From Pseudomonadota bacterium (GTDB lineage Bacteria; Desulfobacterota; Desulfobacteria; Desulfobacterales; Desulfobacteraceae): a stretch of 5,105 nt of DNA. The notes under the pieces are model-generated. The model had not been told where the DNA came from, did not search any database, and saw only the letters and a list, made by a program, of their open reading frames with translations. The translations under genes were made by a program, and so were the position numbers. How positions within the stretch are numbered: the first letter of the stretch is position 1; each line of letters opens with the position of its first letter. The stretch is taken from NCBI GenBank assembly GCA_018812385.1, contig JAHJDU010000451.1:1-5105 (forward strand), in the 5' to 3' direction. Shown piece after piece: positions 1 to 5,105 of this stretch.

Positions 1-323
1 AAATCTTCCTGCATTTTTTTAAAATCATTAACCTTGATCCTAAATTCTCGTTGTTTTTCATTTTGTTTTTCAGGACTTAAGACCAATGCTTCCCTTTCAA
101 TGGCTTTATTAAGCTCATCCAATGAGTCTTTTTCAATCTGTAATTTTTTTTGTAACTCATTGCCTTTTTCATTGATTTCTTTCTGGATCATTTTTCCTGC
201 ACTTGAATCAGTCAGGATTTTTTGAAAATTAAAAATACCAATTTTTGCAACGTCTGCGCAAAAAGCTTGAGGGATTATTCCCAAAAAGATAAATACAGAT
301 AAAATTGCGATTATTTTTTTCAT
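1..323 (-). CDS. skp: Skp/OmpH-family periplasmic chaperone, N-terminal part (runs off left edge)
   Basis: The gene starts at an ATG read from 323 and stays open to the window edge, giving 107 codons of a protein usually about 160-180 residues long. The N-terminus is a Sec signal peptide: MKK, a hydrophobic core at residues 4-17, then PQAFCADVAKIG, with cleavage probably next to Cys22/Ala23. The mature part opens with the short strand KIGIFNFQKIL followed by S-x-x-G-K, typical of the OmpH/Skp family. From about residue 44 it becomes a charged Lys/Glu/Gln-rich helix (KEINEKGNELQKKL onward), the coiled-coil tentacle of Skp. Family role, from established knowledge: a trimeric chaperone that holds unfolded outer-membrane proteins in the periplasm until BamA inserts them. 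It lies 24 bases after bamA and has a good ribosome site, so co-expression is expected. The fold call is firm; details of the missing C-terminus are unknown. Confidence 0.9.
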   Translation of the reverse strand, partial: MKKIIAILSVFIFLGIIPQAFCADVAKIGIFNFQKILTDSSAGKMIQKEINEKGNELQKKLQIEKDSLDELNKAIEREALVLSPEKQNEKQREFRIKVNDFKKMQED

Positions 324-327
324 TTAA

Positions 328-333
328 CTCTCC
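328..333 (-). promoter_or_regulatory. Ribosome binding site of skp
   Basis: Read on the minus strand this is GGAGAG, ending 4 bases before the ATG at 323; the GGAG core is 6 bases away. It sits in the 24-base bamA-skp gap (324-347), which is otherwise only A/T and has no hairpin or terminator. It supports the chosen skp start. Confidence 0.8.
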
Positions 334-347
334 AAAAAATTAAAAAT

Positions 348-3014
348 TTAAAAAGATGCGCCAATTGAAAATTCAAATTGTCCATCCCAAGTTTCTTTCA
401 CGTCCTTGCCTTCAATAACCCAGCCATATTCAAACCTTAACGGACCTACCGGTGAATTCCATCTCATCCCGGTACCAATGCTTGAATATTGATTTCCAAA
501 ATCGATATTCTCACTTTTTCTATATACATCGCCACGGTCATAGAAAAACACACCGGCTATTTTATATTTTTCTGCAAATGGGAAAGTCAATTCTGCATTA
601 AATTGGACATATTTTTCACCACCCCTTTCTTTGGTGTCTCCACCCCGCCGGCCACTTATATCAAACTTATCAAATCCTCTGATTGAGTTCATTCCGCCCA
701 AATAAAATTTCACATAATCAATATCAATATCATTGCTGCTTCGATCCTCCAAGTATCCAGCTTTGGCATGCAATGTACCTGTGAATTTCCAGAAAACAGG
801 GAAATATACGCCGGTTTCAATAATATATTTTGTATAATCAATATCACCCCCTAAAAATTCTCCGGCATATTCTATCGAAAATTTATGTTTAGACCCTTCC
901 GTTGGTAAAAAAAAGTCGTCCCTGGAGTCGTATTGTATATAAGGTTTTATACTGCTTGTTAGAAAAGAACCAGGTGTCATATTGGTGTTGTCGGTTTGAA
1001 CATTTGATATATCGAAATTTTCTAAGTTGTATTGGATTCCAATTATAGAATAGTCGAAAAGCCTGTAACCCAGTTTCAAATTTAAACCAAGAGCTTCTTT
1101 ATCATAATAATTATACTCATCATCATCATACTTTTTATTATACTCTTTATCTTCTTTATAGAGGTCAAAACCACCGGAAACTTTGGTATCAAAAATATAG
1201 GGTTCAAAAAAACTAATATTATAGAGATTAAAATCTCCAGCTATTGTAGCAGAAAATTTCAAGTTGTGTCCCCTTCCAAAAAGGTTCCTTTCCTCAACAG
1301 AACCCATAAAGAAGACTCCATCTTCGCTGCTGTATCCTCCTCCAAGTGATAGATTCCCGGTTTGTTTTTCAACAACCTTCACGCTTAAATCCATTTTGTT
1401 TTCATCTGAAGTTTTTTGCGGCTCAATATCAATTCCGGCAAAATAATCCAACCGATTTAAGTTTTTGAAACTTTTTTGAATATCCTCCTTGCTGTAAAGC
1501 CCCTGCTCCTTTATTTTAATTTCTCGTCTGATAATTTTGTCGCGGGTTTTTAAATTGCCGCTGATATTAATCTGGTTAAAATAAACAGGCTGTCCTTTAT
1601 CAATGGAATAGGTAATGGTCATCATATGATCTGTATCATTTCTATCGACCAGGGGCATAACTTTGACATTGGCAAAGCCTTTGTTTGAATAGATATCGGA
1701 AATAGACAGAATATCATTTCTAATAGATTCTCTATTGTATAGGTTTGTCTCTTTAGATTGAATAGAACCTAAAATTTCTTTTTTGGAAAGAATCAGGTCC
1801 CCTGTAATATCAACTTTTTTAATTTTGTATTGCGCTCCCTCGTCAATCTTAAAATGAATGGAAATTAATTTTTCACCAATATCAATATTTGGATCTGATA
1901 CTTTTGTATCGATAAAGCCATTGTTTTTATATAAAGATTCAATTCTTATGGTATCATTTTTAACTTCAGTTTCATTGAGATTGCCCGAAGAAGTGATAAA
2001 GGAAAAAAATCCTTTTTCTGAAGTTTCTATGGCTTTTTTGATTTTTTTTGCGGTAAAGTGTTTATTGCCTTCAAAGGTAATTTTTTCAACCCTGATTTTT
2101 TCCCCTTCTTCAATGGTAAAAACAATATCTGACTGGGAATGATCAAGGGGAGTTGTTTCATAGGTAACCAAACAATTGTGATAATTTTTTTCAGTATACA
2201 TTAACCGCATGCGATTAATGTCTGAGTTGAGTTTGTGAATATTAAGAATCGAACCGGTTCTCGTATCAATGACTTCTAAAAGCTCTTCATCTTTATAGAT
2301 CTTATTTTTCTTAAATTTGATTTTCCTTACAGTGGATTTTTCTTTTATTTCAAAAATAACCTTAACACCTTTGTCCTGGGATTCTTTTTTAACGATAATA
2401 TTGTCAAAATATCCCATTGCATAAATTTTTTCCAGGTCTTTAGAAATATTATCCGGCTTGAGGATATCGCCTGTTTGAATGCTGAGCAATCTTAAAATTG
2501 CATCAGCTTCAACCCTTTTGTTTCCAACAATGGCAATATCTGTTATTATTTTTTTATGAAAGAGTACTCCAATCATTTCCTTGGTAAGCTGGGAAATGGC
2601 TGAATAAAGATTTTCAATATTATCTGCTTCAGAAAAAAATGTTGTAAAGGTATCTTTCTCATACGTATGTATCAATTTGGTGTCGATACTGATACCTTTT
2701 CCTTCAATAAAGACAGATCCGGTTATTAAATAGTCAACTCCCAGTTTAATCCCCTGTTCCCGAAATTGGGGATATTCCCATGTTTGTTTGTCAATATTAT
2801 CTTTTGTAAAAATTGTTTTTACACCTTCTTCTTGTAACTTTTCTGATATCATTAAAGGGATTTTATCTTTTATCTGATCATGGGATTGACTTGAGTAAAG
2901 CGAAAAAGGAAAGACAGCGATGTTAATGTTTGAGTCTGCAAACACATTGTTGATTAAAAATGAAAAAATTAAAAGTATAAGAATAAGAATTTTTTTTGAA
3001 ACAAATTTAGTCAT
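348..3014 (-). CDS. bamA: BamA, outer-membrane protein assembly factor, with an extra N-terminal domain
   Basis: 888 residues, longer than the roughly 810 of E. coli BamA. Order: signal peptide 1-26 (Lys-rich start, Ile/Leu core, cleavage VFA|D); an additional alpha/beta domain at about 27-152; five POTRA domains at about 156-225, 228-304, 308-394, 397-474 and 477-550, each with the G-N/strand pattern (e.g. IVGNKRV, FEGNKHF, ISGNLKT) and a closing strand; then a 16-strand barrel at about 553-888. Barrel hallmarks are ERNLFGRG (575-582), the loop-6 motif IRGF (Arg779-Gly780-Phe781), a late Y-D-R-G-D-V segment (825-830) and a C-terminal Phe888, the expected outer-membrane signal. The role is to fold and insert beta-barrel proteins into the outer membrane, working with Bam lipoproteins. 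Periplasmic partners are encoded beside it: skp downstream and the Lol lipoprotein exporter upstream. The start is backed by a ribosome site and the signal peptide. No frameshift or missing motif is seen. Confidence 0.98.
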   Translation of the reverse strand: MTKFVSKKILILILLIFSFLINNVFADSNINIAVFPFSLYSSQSHDQIKDKIPLMISEKLQEEGVKTIFTKDNIDKQTWEYPQFREQGIKLGVDYLITGSVFIEGKGISIDTKLIHTYEKDTFTTFFSEADNIENLYSAISQLTKEMIGVLFHKKIITDIAIVGNKRVEADAILRLLSIQTGDILKPDNISKDLEKIYAMGYFDNIIVKKESQDKGVKVIFEIKEKSTVRKIKFKKNKIYKDEELLEVIDTRTGSILNIHKLNSDINRMRLMYTEKNYHNCLVTYETTPLDHSQSDIVFTIEEGEKIRVEKITFEGNKHFTAKKIKKAIETSEKGFFSFITSSGNLNETEVKNDTIRIESLYKNNGFIDTKVSDPNIDIGEKLISIHFKIDEGAQYKIKKVDITGDLILSKKEILGSIQSKETNLYNRESIRNDILSISDIYSNKGFANVKVMPLVDRNDTDHMMTITYSIDKGQPVYFNQINISGNLKTRDKIIRREIKIKEQGLYSKEDIQKSFKNLNRLDYFAGIDIEPQKTSDENKMDLSVKVVEKQTGNLSLGGGYSSEDGVFFMGSVEERNLFGRGHNLKFSATIAGDFNLYNISFFEPYIFDTKVSGGFDLYKEDKEYNKKYDDDEYNYYDKEALGLNLKLGYRLFDYSIIGIQYNLENFDISNVQTDNTNMTPGSFLTSSIKPYIQYDSRDDFFLPTEGSKHKFSIEYAGEFLGGDIDYTKYIIETGVYFPVFWKFTGTLHAKAGYLEDRSSNDIDIDYVKFYLGGMNSIRGFDKFDISGRRGGDTKERGGEKYVQFNAELTFPFAEKYKIAGVFFYDRGDVYRKSENIDFGNQYSSIGTGMRWNSPVGPLRFEYGWVIEGKDVKETWDGQFEFSIGASF
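1118..1129. repeat. Trinucleotide repeat (CAT)4 inside bamA
   Basis: Four perfect copies of CAT on the plus strand (ATG units on the coding strand), read in frame as part of Y-D-D-D-E. They sit in the acidic, Tyr-rich segment at BamA residues about 620-641, predicted to be an extracellular loop between barrel strands 5 and 6. The repeat is short and may be chance. Confidence 0.6.
2559..2936 (-). other. Extra N-terminal alpha/beta domain of BamA (residues about 27-152)
   Basis: Between the signal peptide and POTRA1 lies a domain that classical BamA lacks. It shows strand IAVFPF (32-37), a helix around 47-63 (KIPLMISEKLQEEG), then LGVDYLITGSV (91-101), strand ISIDTKLI (108-115) and a final helix around 132-150. 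This pattern (a first strand ending in P-F, then 'G-x-D-Y-x-x-x-G-S' followed by a strand with Ser-x-Asp) resembles the TolB N-terminal/FlgO/CsgG-like alpha/beta fold of periplasmic proteins. The fold assignment is by eye and its function is unknown. I recall similar extensions in BamA proteins of Desulfobacterota, so it is probably lineage-wide rather than unique. Confidence 0.6.
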
Positions 3015-3021
3015 AATGTTG

Positions 3022-3026
3022 CCCCT
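3022..3026 (-). promoter_or_regulatory. Ribosome binding site of bamA
   Basis: AGGGG on the minus strand, 7 bases before the ATG at 3014. It lies in the 27-base lolD-bamA gap (3015-3041), which contains no promoter-like or terminator-like structure. It fixes the bamA start just ahead of the signal peptide. Confidence 0.75.
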
Positions 3027-3041
3027 AATTTTTCAAATAAA

Positions 3042-3725
3042 TTAAACAGGAATAATTTCCCCATCCATTATTGTAACGTTTCTTTTCATCATCCGGGCAA
3101 GGTCATGATTATGGGTAACCACAACAATCGTCATGCCAAGTTCCTTATTTAATTCATCAATTAATGCATGTACACTTTTGCTGTTTTCCTGGTCAAGGTT
3201 CCCTGTTGGTTCGTCTGCCAAAAGGATGTCCGGCTCCATGACCAAAGCTCTTGCCAGGGCCACCCGCTGCTGTTCCCCTCCTGAAAGATCTTCTATGCGA
3301 TGGGAAGTTCTTAACGACAGCCCTACTCTATCAAGCATATTTAAGGCACTTTTTTCAATAGTTTTTTTATTTTGATGAGCGATTAAACCCGGCATAATAA
3401 CATTTTCCAGAGCAGAAAAACCTTGAAGTAAATAATGAAATTGAAAGACAAAACCAATTTTTGAATTTCTGAAATCGGCAATTTTTTCATCTCCATGGGA
3501 AAGAAGGTCTTTTTTTTGAAAAAAAATTTTACCGGAATCCGGGGCATCAAGTGTGCCAATAATGTTCAATAAAGTTGATTTGCCAATGCCGGAAGCTCCA
3601 ACTATGGCAATGGTTTCTCCTTTATAGATATCAAAGGATGCATTATTTAAAATTTTAATTTTTGATGTTTTGTAATAAAAACATTTTGAAACAGATTGCA
3701 ACGACATAAGGGGTGTATTATCCAT
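3042..3725 (-). CDS. lolD: LolD, ATPase of the lipoprotein-releasing ABC transporter
   Basis: 227 residues, the normal LolD size. All nucleotide-binding motifs are intact: Walker A GASGIGKST (43-51), Q-loop Gln95, ABC signature LSGGEQ (147-152), Walker B ILLADEP (167-173, catalytic Glu172), D-loop NLD (176-178) and switch His205. The segment GFVFQFHYLL followed by ALENVIMP (91-112) is characteristic of LolD rather than of MacB or FtsE. It works at the cytoplasmic face of the inner membrane, hydrolysing ATP so the permease can release lipoproteins to LolA. Its ATG overlaps the permease stop by 8 bases (ATGGATAA on the coding strand), implying translational coupling and equal dosage. A GAGG ribosome site precedes this ATG, while the in-frame ATG at codon 7 has none, so the longer start is preferred. 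Confidence 0.96.
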   Translation of the reverse strand: MDNTPLMSLQSVSKCFYYKTSKIKILNNASFDIYKGETIAIVGASGIGKSTLLNIIGTLDAPDSGKIFFQKKDLLSHGDEKIADFRNSKIGFVFQFHYLLQGFSALENVIMPGLIAHQNKKTIEKSALNMLDRVGLSLRTSHRIEDLSGGEQQRVALARALVMEPDILLADEPTGNLDQENSKSVHALIDELNKELGMTIVVVTHNHDLARMMKRNVTIMDGEIIPV

Positions 3726-4941
3726 ATCTTATTGCCTCAACCGGGTTCATTTTTGACGCTTTATAAGAGGGATACAATGTTGAAAAAAAACAAATAATAA
3801 TGGCGCTCACAGCTATGACCAAAACATCAAAATACTCAAGTTGTACCGGAAGCGTAGAAAATGGATATGCATCCGGTAATTGGATAAAGTCGTATTTCTT
3901 TAGAATAAAACAAATGACGACTCCTGACAGGGTACCGATAAAGGTACCCAGGAAACCAATAATCATGCCTTGAAAAATAAATATTTTTCTAATTGATTTA
4001 TTGGTAGCGCCCATGGCTTTTAACACCGCAATATCTTTGTTTTTTTCCATTACCATCATGATCAATGCACTGGCAATATTAAATGCCGCTACAAGAATAA
4101 TAAGGGTCAGAATAATAAACATGGCTGTTTTTTCAAGTTTTAATGCTGCAAAAAGGCTTTTATTGATATCCATCCAGTCCCGCAGGTAAAATGGGGAGGT
4201 GAAAAGATCTTTGAGGTTATTTTTAACCGATTTAGCTTTAAATATATCGTCAATCCAGATACCAATGGCGGAAATTTGATTTTTGGCACCGGAAAGCTGT
4301 TGAGCTTCCGTTAAATGAACATAGGCCATGGCGCTGTCATATTCGTACATGCCTGAGTCAAATGTGTCTGTTACAACAAACCGCTTCATTGAGGGAATAT
4401 GGCCCATGGGAGAAATAAACCCATTGGGCGACATGAGAATTACCTTGTCTCCCTTTATCACTCCAACAGAGTTTGCCAATGCTTGGCCTAAAATAATACC
4501 GGGAAGATTTTCATTTTGTTTTTCTTTGTCAAAACTTTTTTTTAGTTGTTCGGAATTAAATCCTTTAACAAGGTTAAAGCCTGTTTCAGGATCAATTCCT
4601 CGAATCATGACACCGGAAAAAGAATGACTTGACCTGATCATTGCCTGGGCAAATAAAATCGGTGAGGCACCTTTAACTTGCTCCCTTTGATTAAGAGCAG
4701 TTAAGAGGTGAGAATAGTCATCAAATTTTCCAGAATAATTCATCACAAGGATATGGGGTTCAAGCCCTAAAATTCTTTTGCGAAAGTCAGTTTCAGCACC
4801 GCTCATGACGGCAATCACCACTACAAGGGCCATAACACCCAGGGTAACACCTGCAACGGAAAGAAAGGTGATCAGAGAAATAAATCCTTCTTTTCTTTTT
4901 GCTTTAAGGTATCTACCTGCTATAAATAATTCAAAGGTCAT
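3718..4941 (-). CDS. LolC/LolE-family permease of the lipoprotein-releasing ABC transporter (LolF-like)
   Basis: 407 residues, the usual LolC/LolE length. It begins with the family signature (FELFIAGRYLKAKRKEGFIS, residues 3-22), then transmembrane helix 1 (about 22-48), a large periplasmic domain (about 49-265), and three more helices (about 271-296, 320-347, 371-390) forming the FtsX-like domain. The coupling segment EKNKDIAVLKAMGA (299-312) and the ending YPSYKASKMNPVEAIRYG are typical. Residues 175-185 (FISPMGHIPSM) match the LolC 'hook' that recruits LolA in E. coli. The protein should sit in the inner membrane with LolD and push mature lipoproteins onto LolA. Only one permease gene lies beside lolD, so it may act as a homodimer (the LolF arrangement) instead of a LolC-LolE pair. 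I therefore leave the symbol open. The ATG is 4 bases after the lysS stop and lacks a clear ribosome site, suggesting translational coupling; the family-typical N-terminus supports this start. Confidence 0.94.
   Translation of the reverse strand: MTFELFIAGRYLKAKRKEGFISLITFLSVAGVTLGVMALVVVIAVMSGAETDFRKRILGLEPHILVMNYSGKFDDYSHLLTALNQREQVKGASPILFAQAMIRSSHSFSGVMIRGIDPETGFNLVKGFNSEQLKKSFDKEKQNENLPGIILGQALANSVGVIKGDKVILMSPNGFISPMGHIPSMKRFVVTDTFDSGMYEYDSAMAYVHLTEAQQLSGAKNQISAIGIWIDDIFKAKSVKNNLKDLFTSPFYLRDWMDINKSLFAALKLEKTAMFIILTLIILVAAFNIASALIMMVMEKNKDIAVLKAMGATNKSIRKIFIFQGMIIGFLGTFIGTLSGVVICFILKKYDFIQLPDAYPFSTLPVQLEYFDVLVIAVSAIIICFFSTLYPSYKASKMNPVEAIRYG
3735..3738 (-). promoter_or_regulatory. Ribosome binding site of lolD, inside the permease gene
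   Basis: GAGG on the minus strand, 9 bases before the lolD ATG at 3725 and embedded in the last codons of the upstream permease (V-E-A-I-R-Y-G). It favours the first ATG over the second at 3707, whose upstream bases are ACACCCCTT with no purine-rich site. Confidence 0.6.
4387..4419 (-). other. LolC-type hook motif in the permease periplasmic domain (residues 175-185)
   Basis: FISPMGHIPSM closely resembles the P-M-G-x-I-P-S stretch of E. coli LolC, the beta-hairpin hook that holds the periplasmic carrier LolA. In E. coli this function belongs to LolC and not LolE. Its presence suggests this permease recruits LolA. The comparison is from memory, not from an alignment. Confidence 0.6.
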
Positions 4942-4945
4942 TTAA

Positions 4946-5105
4946 TCAAATATTCTTTTTCATATGGGGGAAAAGAATAACCTCCCGGATAGATGCAGAA
5001 TTGGTCAATAGCATCACTAACCTGTCAATTCCGATTCCTTCGCCTGCTGTTGGCGGCATGCCGTATTCAAGTGCCTCCTCATATTCAGAATCCATGATAT
5101 GTGCT
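4946..5105 (-). CDS. lysS: Lysyl-tRNA synthetase (class II), C-terminal 52 residues (runs off right edge)
   Basis: Only the end of the gene is present: 52 codons and a TGA stop at 4946-4948. It contains ALEYGMPPTAGEGIGIDRLV and then MLLTNSASIREVILFPHMKK, the near-invariant end of bacterial LysS. G-E-G-I-G-I-D-R is class II synthetase motif 3, whose Arg binds ATP. The enzyme charges tRNA-Lys in the cytoplasm and has no direct role in envelope assembly; its place upstream of the Lol genes is a conserved gene order I recall from Desulfobacterota. The stop is 4 bases from the next ATG, so lysS is probably the upstream cistron of the same transcript. The promoter and the rest of the gene lie outside the window. 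Confidence 0.96.
   Translation of the reverse strand, partial: AHIMDSEYEEALEYGMPPTAGEGIGIDRLVMLLTNSASIREVILFPHMKKNI

Noticed and set aside
34..225. 63-codon plus-strand open frame at the left edge
   Set aside because: It is antisense to skp, whose signal peptide, family motif and ribosome site are all present on the other strand.
255..323. Skp signal peptide as a lipoprotein signal because of Cys22
   Set aside because: The residues before the Cys are Q-A-F, which do not fit a lipobox (Leu-Ala/Ser-Gly/Ala-Cys); ordinary signal peptidase I cleavage is more likely.
1858..2142. 94-codon open frame on the plus strand
   Set aside because: It lies wholly antisense to the POTRA region of bamA, has no ribosome site or recognisable domain, and its composition (Ser/Phe/Leu-rich) is that of a shadow of Lys/Glu-rich coding sequence.
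3510..3526. Inverted repeat of eight T and eight A as a possible terminator
   Set aside because: It is in the middle of lolD, has no GC stem and leaves no proper loop, so it would not form a stable intrinsic terminator.
4328..4627. 99-codon open frame on the plus strand
   Set aside because: It is antisense to the strongly conserved permease periplasmic domain and has no family features.
3042..4941. MacB-type efflux pump or FtsE-FtsX instead of LolD and LolC/E
   Set aside because: The permease has the LolC/E N-terminus, length and hook motif, the ATPase has the LolD-specific segment around residues 91-112, and the bamA-skp context fits lipoprotein release.

Overview
The window is one densely packed stretch of minus-strand genes for building the outer membrane of a Gram-negative bacterium. 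In the direction of transcription (high to low coordinates) the order is: the end of lysS (lysyl-tRNA synthetase), a LolC/LolE-type lipoprotein-release permease, lolD (its ATPase), bamA (outer-membrane protein insertase) and the start of skp/ompH (periplasmic chaperone). No gene is supported on the plus strand, and there are no RNA genes, mobile elements, CRISPR arrays or gene-free stretches; the largest gap between genes is 27 bases.

The DNA is clearly AT-rich, with many A/T runs and Lys/Ile/Asn-rich proteins. The order lysS-lolC/E-lolD-bamA-skp, the single Lol permease gene and a BamA with an extra N-terminal periplasmic domain all point to Desulfobacterota (former Deltaproteobacteria), perhaps an AT-rich Desulfobacterales. 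This is inference from remembered gene order and domain architecture, not a database result. In such genomes skp is usually followed by lpxD, fabZ and lpxA, which would lie beyond the left edge.

The genes look like one transcription unit. lysS and the permease are 4 bases apart, the permease and lolD overlap by 8 bases, lolD and bamA are 27 apart, and bamA and skp are 24 apart. No promoter or terminator is visible in these gaps. Functionally, LolC/E plus LolD extract mature lipoproteins from the inner membrane and pass them to LolA; such lipoproteins include the BamD-type partners that BamA needs. Skp carries unfolded outer-membrane proteins across the periplasm, and BamA folds them into the outer membrane. 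The cluster thus covers both lipoprotein and beta-barrel delivery.

Most of the window is conventional. The points worth a second look are the N-terminal alpha/beta domain on BamA ahead of its five POTRA domains, the single LolF-like permease with a LolC-type hook, an in-frame trinucleotide repeat in a predicted BamA surface loop, and the apparent dependence of the permease start on translation of lysS.
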